NCBI RefSeq assembly: GCF_011386835.1
Contig: NC_088796.1
Location: 32,753,011 to 32,817,010, forward strand
Length of the DNA stretch: 64,000 nt
Direction: 5' to 3'
Source: Chrysemys picta bellii
Lineage: Eukaryota; Chordata; Testudines; Emydidae
The first letter of the stretch is position 1; every line of letters begins with the position of its first letter. Positions 34,180-47,115 of the stretch are shown here, piece by piece. Position numbers and translations under genes: made by a program. The notes under the pieces were generated by a model. The model searched no databases, was not told the DNA's origin, and saw only the letters and a program-made list of their open reading frames with translations.

Positions 34180-36729
34180 ATTCACTTGGGAAGAACCACT
34201 GCTGATCTCAACATGCAAGTGATCTGGGATTTTCAGTATGAAATTTACTATGAAAATATAATATGATCAGCAACTAAAAATAAATACACTTAATTATATA
34301 TCTTATTTTATTTGCTTTGTAACAGCTTTCTTAGAGAAGAACATGATTAACACAGGCAATCATTTATCTTTTTATTTAGCTTTGAGCAGTTTTTTTCTCA
34401 TTCAGGCCACTCAAATAAAATGCTATTAATTATAGACATATAAAGGTTATTTTACTAAACTTAAAACACATTTATAGAGCAGTATTACTCAGACCTCAGT
34501 GGTTCAGGAGCCAAATTAGCAATCAACATTACCCAAATGAGCCACAGTAGTGTGAATTTATTATATAATTTATATATCTATATCTATATATATGTAATAC
34601 ACACACACATACTTACAGCAAAATGAGTAAGTATTATTTTATCAACTACAATTGGTTAATAACAGTAAAAGCATCCTGATTGGTTAATAACTTAGAATGG
34701 TTAATAATTAAATCACACCATGTTTTAATGTGTCTCCTGCAGCTCTTTGCAACACATATTAAAGATCCACTTGCAACTCTTGAGCCTCAGTCTGAACCCT
34801 CTAATTTGAAACGTCCATTTAAAAGGTAGACACTAAATCTGGACGCAGTGGTAGTGGACTCAGGGATTCATGATAGTGAGCCCTGAAATGTAAAACTTTT
34901 TTTTTCAGTTCCTTTTGTTACAGCAACATTGGTTAAATAGAAACCATGTAATGATATTAAGGATTATATTTTATTGTTGTATTCCTTGGTTTGACACCCT
35001 CCAAAAAAACCTTAAGTACTAGGTTTGGAGCAAACAGAATAGTACCAACTCCACTTCTATTTTTAACTGTTGAAAATATAGATGAACAAATGAATTTTTT
35101 CTTCATAATTTGTTACTTAGCATATATTTGACATTTTGTTCTGTTTACTTTGAACTATACATAATGAAAATGTAACCTACTTATAAAAAGTGAACCTATG
35201 CATGTAGGCTTTTAATATTCACTTTTGAATTAGCTCAGCTAGACTACTGTTTACATAACTAAAGTTTTCATATTTCTAGCTATGCTTTCTTAAACAGAAA
35301 ATGGCACCAGTTACCTCATTTTTAGAAGGAAAAATATATCAAGTGTCAAATAGCAAAAAGGTTTAGGCTACTGTTCATCTTATCCCCAGTCTGTCATCTC
35401 CAAAGCATGGTCTGTTTCTTATACACAAGATCTCTGAAAGTAATTTTCAAAACAATGAAATTCTTGAAGAGGGCCAACAATTTATGGGAGTGCTTACTGA
35501 GAAATCTGAGTTACGTATCAAAAACATAAGGGAAAGATTTAGAAAGATACAGTTTTCATACTTTTGAGGTAGATTCAAACAAACATGAATTTGGAAGATC
35601 ATTTTTATATAAAGATCTCTAAAGATAGTGAAACATTTTATTGTGTAATAAAATGAATATTTTGAGGTGTGCAATTTAGATAATAGTGAGGTTTTTCTGA
35701 GCAGGAATGACTACAGTATAATTGGTTCCACAGCACCTGTAATTCTCTGATTACCTCCCCAGCTTGTTGGAGAAGATTGTCACATTCAAATTTTGTGTAG
35801 AAAAGTAACTTTATTAAAACCTATAGAACTGTTAACATGGAAATCCTGATTAAGGAAATCTTTATTCAGTGAGGACTGAAGTAAAGAAAATGCCAAACAG
35901 TTTAGGTCTTCCAAGTACTATATTACATTCTAAATTCAAGCTCCAGATTGAGACTTTTGTTTTCCCAGCAATGGAAGGAATAAACACAGGCTGGAGAGCT
36001 TCTAGTCTGACACTTGCATAAAGAATTGCTCAATGAATAATGTTTAATGCTGCCAAATTTTTTGTTTTTGACTTATTTGGTGTGCAGTGGCTCTGATTTT
36101 AAGATAATGACCACTTGTATTGCATGAACTAGAAAAGGAATGAAAATCTCTTAACACAAAGCTAACCAGTAGTGCAAGCTCTTTCACTATCACAAAGTCA
36201 AGTTGTTTTGTAGTGTCCTAATGTAAAACAGAGTGTTAAGAAAAAAATGTTAAATTCTTTCCTCATTGTGCCATTGTTCAAAAATTATTGCCCTTCCCCA
36301 TCGCAGCTGAGGACTGTAGAAGGTGGGGGAGGGGAGTGAATATTGCTTCGAGCGGCATTAGTGCCTGAGTTGATCTTCCTAGCACTGCCAGCTTCTGGCT
36401 GATCCCAACTGTCAAATTTAGTTCTGAACAAATATTGGCCCCTGATTTTTTGCCATTCACTTTGGAAAGTCTGAATTCTGCACAAAATGTAGCTGCTGCC
36501 ATAAAGCTCAAATAAATTAATCATACAGTATAGAAATGCTTAAAAGTTTGTGTGCTGGAAAAATGTTCAACTGACTTTTTACTGGAAGAACTTCAAAGCA
36601 AATAAAATATATATTGCTGCAAGAATATGTAACGTCTTCACATGAAAGACAAATTTAATTAAGTCTTTCAGTGAAGCATTAACCTTCAGAAAGCTGGCAC
36701 TTCTATTTGCCAGCCAAAAGAATGCTAAG

Positions 36730-36761
<32 letters not shown>

Positions 36762-37265
36762 TTCTGCAGGCCCCAAAATGTTCAATTTTTGTGTGTAGAA
36801 AAGACCTGATTTGTAAGGTGTTAAACACTAATTCCTTTTTCTTTCTTGTGTGCCTTGGGGGGGAAATTGGCAGCCTGCCAAAATCACAGAATGCTCTTGA
36901 CCAGGCTAACACTATCATATTAGTAGGCAATACTGCTGAACACCTGTAAGCTGCCACAGCAGCTTTTGGCAGGAGGCGAGGGGCGTAGGAAGGGGTACCA
37001 CATGGAGCAGGAGTTCCTCAAACTCCCAAGATAGAGAAATCCAAGCTGGGCTCCCATATTATATGGACCCAGCAGCCCATTATCTCTTGTGAGATAGTTC
37101 CACCTGGGACAGAAGGTCCCACCTCCTAGGGTGTGTGGGGGGGAGAGAGAGAGAGAGCCAGCTACGTTCTGGACATAGCACATAGTTCCCGTCCTCTATC
37201 TTGGATAACAGCCTGCTGCCAGCTAATGTGGTTAGTCCTGTAGTTTAAGTGGTAGATGGTAGATG
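34180..37265. other. putative intronic, no exon recognised
   Basis: AT-rich and mostly unique, with a (TA)n run at about 36735-36760. Open frames such as 36278-36524 minus and 36703-36957 minus are short and have no recognisable product. Confidence 0.4.
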
Positions 37266-37402
37266 TGTGTAGTGTTGAAGATTCATGTTTCAAACTCTGA
37301 TGATTATTCATTATGGGGAGGTTGTTACAGTTATACATAAATGGTTTTTAGTTTTGCATACCAAAAAAACTAGGAAATTACATACAAAAATCTGTGTTAA
37401 AA
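37266..37402 (-). repeat. Segment inversely duplicated at 37914-38053
   Basis: About 137 bp whose reverse complement reappears inside the hAT element at 37.9 kb. 37309-37349 matches 37962-38002 exactly over 41 bp, and the outer parts match with scattered changes. Confidence 0.8.
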
Positions 37403-37728
37403 GAATATTATTTTTTCAAGCATTCTGAAGTATCCATTTCCCTTCTGCACGTGTATTTTGATAATGCAGTTAGAGACTATCACATACTATTTTTTTCCAC
37501 AGAATACCTATTTCATTCAATGCACAAGTTGGATGCAGAGGGGAGACGAATTAAAGTTGCACAGACAACTGTAAATCTGGCATTTCCTAACTTTTGAGTG
37601 TCTGACTTTGCAACCTAGATAGATAACCTGTAACAGTTAGAATATATAATTTAGAACATATGGAGCCTTTCACTTCTAGAACATAAGCAAAAATTCAGCT
37701 CAGGAGCATGGTGACCGAGAGCCATGAC

Positions 37729-38586
37729 TGGGGCCCTACCAAATTAATGGTCCATTTTGGTCAATTTCAGGTAACAGCATACCATAAAATTGTAAATTTA
37801 ATGATTTCATCTATTTAAATCTGAAATTTCATGGTGGTGTAATTGTAGGGGGTCCTGATCCAAAAAGGAGTTGGGTGGGAGGTGTCACAAGGTTATTGAG
37901 GGGGAGGAGAAGATCTTTTAACACAATTTTTTATGTGTAATTTCCTTTTGTATGCAAAAGTAAAAACCATTTATGTATAACTGTAACAACCTCCCCATAA
38001 TGCATGATCATCAGGGTTTGAAACATGAACCTTCAACACTGCAGCACAGACAGCTATCCTTACTTCTGCGCTGCTGCTGGCAGAGGCGCTGCCTTCAGAG
38101 CTAGGCAGCTGGAGAGCAGTGGCTACTGGCCAAGAGCCCAAAGGCAGAGCCACGGCCAGCAGCAGCACAGACGTAAGGATGGCCTGGTATGGTATTGCCA
38201 CCCTTACTTCTGCACTGCTGACTGCAGAGCTGGGCTCTCAGTCAGCAGCCGCTACTCTCCAGCCACCCAGCTCTGAAGGTAGCAGCGCAGAAGTAATAGT
38301 GGCATCATATGGTATTGCCACCCTTATTTCTGCACTACTGCTGGTGGAGCGCTGCCTTCAGAGCTGGGTGCCCAGCCAACAGCTGTCACTCCCTGGCTGC
38401 CCAGCTCTGAAGTAAGGGTGGCTATACTGTGACCCTCCTGCATCTCCCTTTTGGGTCAGGATCCCCAAATTAAGAAACTCTGGTCTCCTCCATGAAATCT
38501 GTATAGTATAGGGTAAAAGCACACAAAAGACCAGATTTTTTGGTCTGTGACATGTTTTTCATGGCTGTGAATTTGGTAGGGCCCTA
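37729..38586 (+). mobile_element. hAT non-autonomous element with perfect 8-bp duplication
   Basis: Begins TGGGGCCCTACCAAATTAAT and ends GAATTTGGTAGGGCCCTA, and is flanked by GCCATGAC at 37721-37728 and 38587-38594, an exact 8-bp duplication as made by hAT transposases. It is paralogous to the PELO-intron copy, with the same tandem palindromic modules (CCTTACTTCTGC, CAGCTCTGAAG). It carries an extra insert of about 140 bp (37914-38053) that is an inverted copy of nearby flank. Confidence 0.9.
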
Positions 38587-38594
38587 GCCATGAC

Positions 38595-41500
38595 TATTTT
38601 GGAGGCTGAGTAGCCTTATATGAAATAAATTGGTTGTCTCAATTTAGTTCTTAGTGGGCATTTGTTTACATCACATTAGGACCCCAACAAGGGCATTGAA
38701 TGGACAGGGACCATTTTTCACCCCTATAGCTGATCCTTCCAGACTAGGAATGAGGCACATTAGCAGAGTTGGGTGAAGATGCTTACACTTCTGCTACTTA
38801 TTCTGCATCTGTTGTGGGAATTAACAATATTTCCATCTCTAGTACCTTTCTAGAGGCCAGCTGAAGCCCCCCACAGAATTCCGTCGACCTACCACTCTCT
38901 TCACCAGGGTGTTAGTCTGCTATAGCTATGTCTCTCCAGGGTGTGGATTTTTCACACCCCTGAGAGAGGTAAATGTAAATTCCTAGTGTAGACCAGAGTC
39001 AGTATTTAGTTTCTAGTTTGGCCTAACAATTTAATACCCTGGGCACTATAGAATTGCCTTGTTAAAATTAAATTACGTGTAGCCACTATGATTTCTAAAG
39101 AATGATGCTTATACCAGAAATGTGTGGATTGAAATGGATTGATTTGAATTACAAAAAACAGTTTCTGCTCCATGGAACGTGGGCCCTCTGAATCCAGTTC
39201 CACTGGTCATGATAATCAGTACAGTAAAGTAAACAATTATTTCTGTTCTTACTAATAGTTCTTATTAATTAGCCAACCACTATTACAGGTCAAGCCATCT
39301 TGTTTAAAGTAACTCAATGATCATTACGTAATAATTGGCCCTTTTACAGGACTTTTCACCAGAAGATTTTTAAGTGGTTTACAAACATTTGTGAGGGAAC
39401 TTGAACTTGGTTGCTCTACTTTTAATCTCCTTTCCCAGGAATTATAAGTGCTGGATGTGGAAGCTCATAGCTTGTGCAGTCCTTCCCTTCCCCCCACCAA
39501 GTAGGAGTTCTAGAATGTTAAATTAAATTGGAAATGTTGCAATATGTAAGAAAATACCTTAAATACACCAGGATAAATAGATTTTTAACTATAAACTCCT
39601 AAACTTGACAAAACTAAGATCCAAATTCTCTGCTACACCCAGTCTCTGTGCAGTACAGCAAGGGTAAGGTCACAAAGGAGCAAACACAACTTCCTGATTT
39701 TTGTGTTTCTTCTCCATTCACCGCAACATAGTTTAGAACAGCCTGGGGTCTGCCCTAAACAATGGCAGCTGTTAACATCCTCCAAGGAGCTGTCAGCTAG
39801 CTAAGACTAGTTGAAATACAATAAGCTTCTGGCACACCCTGTAAGCTGAGGCTGGAAGGAAAGGGTAACTGGCCAGTTTCCAGCCCCTTTGTACTGCTGG
39901 AGCTATAAAGTTGAGAGCCTATTGATGTAAGAGAATATGATAAAACTATAAAGTGAAAGTGTTTATTTACAAGAGTTCATTTCCCTGTACATGTTGGTAG
40001 CACTCAATTCTCTCAGACAATTATAGCTTTTTTAAAGAGGTGTTGAGCACTTGCAGCTCCTATTGGCTTCTGAAGATGAGACCATTGACGAGCATTGCCA
40101 AAAATGGAGTAATCTACATGAGCCTGGCAACATTCTGCTCACCCAGGACAAGCAGTGTCTAAAATAGTGAATAAAATGCAAGTTTTTTTCCTAAGTAGTA
40201 AATTTTCAAGTTATCTTTACAAGGCTGATCTAGATGTTCACGGGGAAGAGCAGCAGCATCTTCACTAAATTCTTGTTCTGCTAGGATACTAACATTCTTA
40301 TACTCGCTGGAGTCCTAAATGTACCATGGGTGGGAAACGTAAAGTATCAGTAGCAATTATCCATGTATAAAAGCTGTTTTTTAGGACTAAATGTGAAAAA
40401 CTAGATTTCTCCCTCAGGATTCAAATGTCAAAATTAAGGTTTTAAACTTGAAAAAAAAATCAGCTTAAATAAATCCTCTGCACGGCTGGTGCCAAACTAC
40501 CCTTTGTTTTTTATTAGACAGTGGAGCAACATTCACAGTAAAAAAGCCAGAGCTTAAATTAAATTAAATTAAATTTTCAGGACTGTCAGCTAGCTCGCAG
40601 AAGAAATGTCCTTACATGACTACTGAGCATCAAACTCCACTGCTACAACACAAACGGCGCTTAAAGCTCCTGCTGCTTGCCAGATCCTCCACCTCCATGC
40701 AGCCTGTGGGCATAGATGTTATGGAAGCCATATATTATACATACAACTGAAGATGCACATTCACTGCTTCAAGTTGAAAATCTCTTGAAATTATTTTAGC
40801 TCTTTGGAGAAATGATCAATTTTTACATCAAAATCTAAAAACCTCATCATTTTAATTCTAAAATGAATGTGATTTTTAGTCTGAACACCTTCCTAAAGTG
40901 TTAATGATTTTTTTCACCTAAGATTTTTTTGAACTAGTTCAACTGATGAACTGCAGTCTGCAATGGCAATAGCAGGTACATGTCTCTTGAGTATAATGCA
41001 CTCCAAATAAAGCACACAAAAGAGAATTTTCAGATATAGCCACAGCATCATAATATTTTTGCACTTACTTCAGCTAACTAAGAGATCCAACTGATAAATT
41101 AAGTTCTCAGGGGCTTCATGTGGATTTGTGATGCTCCATGGAGGACTTAAATCCTAGACCAATTAGTGAATCCATTCACAGGAGGTTATCTTTCATCTGA
41201 CACCTATATATAACATGGATAATATTCCTCTTATAAGTAACTAACAGGTACTAATATGCAGTACAGTGAGTTTGTAACAGTCTTTGTTTTATCTGTTACA
41301 GACCACAATAGAAGTGAATGTGCTTATACAAAATGTGAGAGAGGGTAGTAGCAAGTTGTGGCGTGCCTCAATTGAATTGACAGTTGTCCATCAGTTTAAA
41401 AATATATATCTCAAAACAGATATATCTCAATGAATGAAATAATATAATTCAGAAACATTATAGTGTAAACCATTCTTCATACAGAACTTGATATATGAAA

Positions 41501-41909
41501 ACATCTGTCACTAATGCACTTCTATTTCTGTCTATGACAAGCTCAACATATCAACCTAATTACTACCAAAAGATGACACATTTAAACATGTATCTTCTAA
41601 AGATGTGCAGTGTTTTGACAGAGCAGAACAGACTATTCTATGTTGGAATTTAGCATCTAGATAATTGGGGATGAGGAGATGTTTCCATTTGACCTCCATT
41701 TACAAGAAGTACAGGCTCTCTTTCTTAAAGAGCTGGGGCTCCTCCCTGGCAAAATTCCAACAGTGGAACTAATTGAATATTGCTTTCTTTTCCTGTACTG
41801 CTTATAGTAATCACTAAAAATCCATATGCTTCTTGCAGCTGTGACTGCTAGTTATATGTTAAGAATTTTTTTTAAATGACATCTCAAACAATATTACTTA
41901 GCATAGACT
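38595..41909. other. putative intronic, no exon recognised
   Basis: AT-rich, apparently unique, with a short (AAATT)n run at about 40556-40576. No exon-like frame was recognised. Confidence 0.4.
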
Positions 41910-41921
41910 CATAGACTCATA

Positions 41922-42205
41922 GGCTTGGTCTACACTAAACCCCCAAATCGAACTAAGGTACGCAACTTCAGCTACGTGAATAACGTAGCTGAAGTCGACG
42001 TACCTTAGTTCGAACTTACCGCCGTCCAGACCCGGCAGGCAGGCTCCCCCGTCGACTCCGCGTACTCCTCGCGGCGAGCAGAATTACCGGAGTCGACGGG
42101 GAGCACTTCTGAGTTCGATTTATCGCGTCCAGACTAGACGCGATAAATCGAACCCAGAAGTTCGATTGCCTGCCGCCGAACCAGCGCGGTAAGTATAGAC
42201 AAGCC
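41922..42205. mobile_element. Three-hairpin CpG-rich MITE
   Basis: Inverted ends GGCTTGGTCTACACTA and TAAGTATAGACAAGCC are flanked by CATAGACTCATA on both sides (41910-41921 and 42206-42217). Because the target itself was repetitive, the duplication could be 4 or 12 bp. Inside are three successive palindromes: 41948-42013, 42043-42104 and 42113-42153. It is strongly CpG-rich against AT-rich flanks. Non-coding. The superfamily is not assigned. Confidence 0.85.
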
Positions 42206-42344
42206 CATAGACTCATAGACTTTAAGGCAGCAAGTTGATTTCTGTGAAGAATTAGCACACTAAACGTAATAGAAGATAGCAACACTTACACTGATGCTTT
42301 CATGTTAACCTATATTCGATTTTCACTACCATAATTACATATTT

Positions 42345-43965
42345 TCTTCTGTCTGCCATTGATGGACCTATTCTCCATGAACTTATCTAATTATTTTTTG
42401 AATGCAGTCATACATTTGGGCTTCACAAGATCCCCTGGCAATGAGTTACACAGGCTAATAGTTCATTGTGTGAAGTACTTCCACTGGCATGAGCGGCAGG
42501 TATTGTAGGCATGGGAAGGCTTTGACGTGTCTCTGCCCATGCTCCACCACAGACCCCATCCTGCCTGCTGTTCCCTTTGTGCCTGCTTGGGCAGGCAGGC
42601 TGAGAGCTGCGGTGTACCCCTGGGGCCACGTAACGCTGCCCGTCCTCCCGGTGCTGGGGCCGTGCCGCCTGCCCAGCGCTGGGGCTGGGGGGTTGTCCGG
42701 CCGTGCCGCCTGTTCAGGGCTGAGGGCGCTCTGGCCGCACTGCCTGCCCAGCACTGGGGCTGGCAGTTCCACCAGGGGGGCATCTTCAGGGGGGCCTGGC
42801 CAGGCGGGGGTCAGGCCCGGCAGTGTGGCCTGGGGAGGCTGCGGCCGCGCTGCCCTGCACTCCGGGGCCAGGGGTGCTGGGGGCGCTAGCTGGGACAGGG
42901 GACAGAGGCCACAGTCGGGGCTGGGCTCTGGTGGGCATGGACTCAGGTGGAAGGGGTGGGGTTGGGCGGCTAGCCTCCCCAAGCCAGGGGTTCACCCACT
43001 GCCCATATCCATTGGTTTATTTTAAACCTGCTGCCTGTTAATTTAATTGGGCCACCCCTGATTCTAGTGTTATGTGAAGGGGTAAATAACACTTCCTTAT
43101 TCACTTTCCCCACACCATTCATGATTTTATAGCCCTTGATCACGTCTCCCCTTAGTCATCTCTTTTGTAAGCTGAACAGTCCCAGTCTTTTAATCTCTCC
43201 TCATATCAAAGCTGTTCCATACGCCTAATCATTTTTGTTGCCCTTCTCTGTACTTTTTCCAATTCTGGCATTATGATATTTTCTGTCTTATCTAACCCTT
43301 TCCTAATAGATCCTACCATTCTGTTAGCTTTTTTGACTGCCACTGCACATTGAGCAGGTGTTTTCAGAGAACTATCTACGATGACTCCCAGATCTCTTTC
43401 TTGAATGATAACAGCAAATTTAGACCCCATCATTTTGTATGTATGGTTGGGATTATGTTTTCCAATGTGCATTTTTTGCATATATCAATACTGAATATCA
43501 TCTGTTATTTTGTTGCAGTCACCCCGTTTTGTGAGATCCCTTTGTAACTCTTTGCAATCTGCTTTGGATTTAACTCTTTTGAGTAATTTTGTTTTGTCTG
43601 CAAACTTTGCCACCTCACTGTTTACCCCTTTTTCCAGATCTTTTATGAATATGTGGAAAAGCACAGGTCCCAGTACAGATTCTTTGGGGAACCTTCTATT
43701 TACTCTTTCCACTATGAAAACTGACTGTTGATTCCTACACTTTGTTTCCTATCTTTTAGCCAGTTACTGATCCATGAGAGGACCTTCCTTCTTATCCTAT
43801 GGTTGCTTACTTTGCTTAAGAGCCTTTGGTGAGGAAACTTTTCAAAGGCTTTCTGAAAGTCCAAGTACACTATATCCACTGGATCACCGTTATCCAGATC
43901 TTTTGTTGACCCCCTCAAAGAATTCTTATAGGTTGATGAGGCATGATTTCCCTAAAAACATTTGT
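42345..43965 (-). pseudogene. CR1 LINE ORF2 to 3' end (minus strand), interrupted
   Basis: The reverse complement gives CR1 reverse-transcriptase C-terminal text, for example DIVYLDFQKAFEKFPHQRLL (about 43.83-43.89 kb), VLGPVLFHIFIKDLE (43.63-43.70 kb), ERDLGVIVDSSLK (43.36-43.40 kb) and VQRRATKMIRRME (43.21-43.25 kb). These include the RT-type FDKVPH-like motif and the downstream signature. Frameshifts and stops are present. A GC-rich insert splits it at 42481-43010. The 5' part of ORF2 is missing. Confidence 0.9.
42481..43010. repeat. GC-rich degenerate tandem repeat inserted in CR1
   Basis: It interrupts CR1 between ...GAAGTACTTCCA and TTGGTTTATTTTAAACC, which adjoin in intact copies. The unit of about 60 bp (CCGTGCCGCCTGCCCAGCGC and variants) recurs three or more times at about 42655-42770. 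Open frames on both strands (for example 42489-43025 plus and 42455-42982 minus) come from the lack of AT-rich stops, not from a gene. Confidence 0.65.
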
Positions 43966-45379
43966 TAACACCAAAACATATTTATAACATTTTACAATGT
44001 GATTTGGTGTTATGTCCTAACTTATCTCTAATTTGCCTCTAAATGATCTCACTTCACTCATATTTTACTGGGCCTTCTTATTATCAAGCCCAAATTTAGC
44101 CCCCAAAACCTATTCTCGACTTCCATTTTAGCACATTTGAGAGTTAGCTGGCATTATTTATTTATTTATTTTTGCTAAAAGTATAGAGATTTCTCAAGTC
44201 CTGATGAACTAAATATTCTGAATAAAAAAAAAATTGAAGGTCATTTTAATATTTTTGCATGGGGTCAACACAAAGGTTCTCTTTGACTTTAATGGACATT
44301 GGATCAGGAATATAAACAGTTACTGAACATTGTACTATCTTCCAAATGAAAAACTTAATGTATTATTAGAGTTCCCCATTTATTTTTCCTGCAAAAAACA
44401 TGAATAGGGCTTTTGTGCTAAGAAATTCCAAGAGTGGAGTATACGTTCCCATCAGACTCTGAAACTTTTTCTTTGCCCATTTCCCTGTTTGCATTACAAT
44501 TGGGTTTTCTATTACATAATTATACAACATATCTGCCATAAGAGAAATTAATGTCACGTCGTAACGAAAGTTAGATGCCTGAAGTCCCAATACCTGTTCT
44601 TACTGATTCCATGGCACAATATTGATCCTTATATTGATAACAATTTTTCATATCACTGAGGTATTAATATTTCATACATGTAGAGCCTTAAGATGAACAA
44701 TGCGTATCCTACATAAGATTAGTGGGGCTTTCATGGCTGCATACATTTTTGCTGTACCATAGCAAATTACAAGTCTGTCCTTAAACATTCTGTTCCAAGG
44801 TCAGTTCTAAAAGCTAGTTGCAATAGGATGTGCAACTGACTTGGAGCTGAGACTAATTCAGTCCTTTGCTCCCTAGGCTAGCTGGACTTGGGAGGATCAC
44901 ATAAGGATGGTTGCTATTCCTTTTGGAGGATTTCATCTTTTCCTTCAGCCTGTACTGAGTCAGAATGAGGCCTGAATGTCTATATGTTCAGCCTATGGCA
45001 TGGCAGACACAAGGGTTTGTGGCTATTGAGGATCAAAGAAGTGAGAAAAGTAGCTATTTTCAGAAAAGGTTTATGCTGAAGTTCCATTCCTCAAATTACT
45101 TCTACTCTATCTGCCTCTAGCCAGCCAAGCTTTGTGGAGATCTTCTCAGAGAGGGAGAAATCCACAGGGAAGCTGTTTGGGAAGATAAATAATGGTGTAG
45201 CCTGGACTGGCTATGAACAAGCCAAGAGGGCAAAAACAGTTCTTGGGCATTTCTAGTGAGATGCGAACAATATTTGTTAGGTAGCCCTCAGTTTTGACAA
45301 CTGGACTCCAATGCTTATATTTCATAGAATACAGGAAGAGAGGAGTTATATTTTCTTTTTCCACTCTAGAGATCACTAG
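43966..45379. other. putative intronic, no exon recognised
   Basis: AT-rich, no named repeat and no recognisable exon. Confidence 0.4.
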
Positions 45380-45384
45380 ATGAG

Positions 45385-45948
45385 CGTAACGGGGTCCCCG
45401 GGGTGCAACTTGGACCATGGGACCACTGAGCCCTCCAAACCTACCGGCCTGGGCTATCCCTCACACTGTGATGCTAGTGTCAAGCTACAAGTCTCTGACA
45501 GACACACTACTTACACAGCCATCCACAGGCAGGGACACACCTAACTGAGTTACCTTCTTCCAGCAGCTAGAAAGATTCTTGCTGTGACGGGTCAGGCAGT
45601 CCCCATTGGTCAAACAGTCTCCATTGCATATGTGCTTTCTCTAAGGAGCCTCTGGGATAGTGGATTCTTTTTTGATGGGCCATCAATGCCAATCTGGCCA
45701 GTGCTCCTTTGTCCTTACAGAAAGTCTGGTTGTAGGTGTCTCCCCACCTCGCAACATATTTTAATAGCACATATAGCAGTACTTCATAACTTCACATACA
45801 ATGACAATACGTACAATGCTTCAGAATATTAATGTTCAACAAATCAAGACTTTTAAAATGATACCTCACAAGGCATACTTTGTACAAAACATATCATAAT
45901 TATATGACAATGGTGAATATGGGGGTTCCAGGGTGCTACTTTGTCACA
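45385..45948 (-). mobile_element. Solo LTR (minus strand), 564 bp
   Basis: On the minus strand it begins TGTGACAAAGTAGCACCC and ends CCCGTTACG, probably CA mutated to CG. Flanked by ATGAG on both sides (45380-45384 and 45949-45953), a 5-bp duplication. No internal coding region is attached. Likely an ERV or Gypsy solo LTR. Confidence 0.75.
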
Positions 45949-45953
45949 ATGAG

Positions 45954-46742
45954 TAATTGTAGAGTGCAATAGCATTGACTGATGTAGAGCAGTTAGTGCC
46001 ATAACTTCATATTCCTGGTCAATTAAAATGTGATGGAAATTTTTTATAGCTCACAGCACAGTCCCAATGCATCCAGCCTCATCACTACATTAAGTTGACT
46101 GCTGTGTCTAGCAATTTTTCCTGCATTATTGTCAGAGTATTTTTATTGCATTTTTAGAAGATAAAATGCTAAGCTAAACAGCTGACAAGGAAAAATAACA
46201 TATATGCAAAATAACATTTTCAACAAGAAACCTAAAATACACAGATACAGACATTATGAGCTTTTCAATGCGTCTGAACACTGATGGATGGAAAACTGCT
46301 CTGTTTCACCTGAAAGAGTGACCACCTTGATAAGTCATAGCTTCAGTCGGGTTAAGATTTAGGTTTCTTCTAGGGCTTGATCCTGTACTTACAAGTAAAA
46401 TTGGGATTTTTTTCTGTGTGTTGGGTATAAAGCCATGCATCAAGGAGGAAGGTGAGGAGAGAGATTAACACTCACTTATATGCTTATGATTTAATTACAG
46501 AAACAAATCCTTCTCTTGGTGAAGACTAGGCACCACACACATTGTTTAAGGCCCCACTTCTGCAAACATTTATGCACAGGAGTAGACCTACTGATGTATA
46601 CCTAAAAGATTGCACATATTTGTGTTATGAGCTTTGACTTCAATATTGTAGAACTTCTCCGATACTAGGACATATGTTCTTCACTGGTTGATTATTTACA
46701 ACAGAAAGCAGCAGAGTGATACTAATCAAGGATATTATAGCA
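45954..46742. other. putative intronic, no exon recognised
   Basis: AT-rich. Old dispersed fragments lie at about 46370-46400 and 46550-46640 ('gcttgatcctgtacttacaa', 'gccccacttctgcaaacatt'). Confidence 0.4.
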
Positions 46743-47115
46743 CAGCATTTCTCAAACTGGGGTAACCCCTGGGGGTCCACAAGGGTACTCCAGGGAGTCC
46801 GCGGGCCCCAGTGATCAACTCCTCCCCCTCCCTCCCTCAGCTCCTCCCCCTCCCTCCCAGCACCTCCTGTTCAGCAGCATGCAGGAGGCACTGGGAGGGA
46901 GGGGGAGGAGCGAGGATGGTGTGTGCTCGGGGGAGGGGGTGGAAAGAGGCAGGGAAGAGGAGGGGCAGGGGTGGAACGAGGGTGGGAAGAGGTGGGGCCT
47001 TGGGGGAAGGGGTAGAATGTGGGCGGGGCCTGGGGCTGAGCAGGGGCTTGGGAGTCTGCGAAAAAAATTAAATTAAAATGCGGGGCCTTGGATTGCTAAA
47101 GTTTGAGAACCGCTG
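46743..47115 (+). mobile_element. hAT-like MITE with GC-rich core
   Basis: Inverted ends CAGCATTTCTCAAACTGGGG and AAAGTTTGAGAACCGCTG are of the Charlie type. TAGCA precedes and follows the element, a possible 5-bp duplication rather than the usual 8. The interior is an imperfect palindrome of CTCCCCCTCCCTCC and its G-rich complement. The open frame 46811-47071 is repeat text. Confidence 0.7.

Noticed and set aside
42455..43041. Several long frames on both strands in a GC-rich block
   Set aside because: The block is a degenerate tandem repeat within a CR1 copy. Frames are open on both strands at once and no domain is visible.
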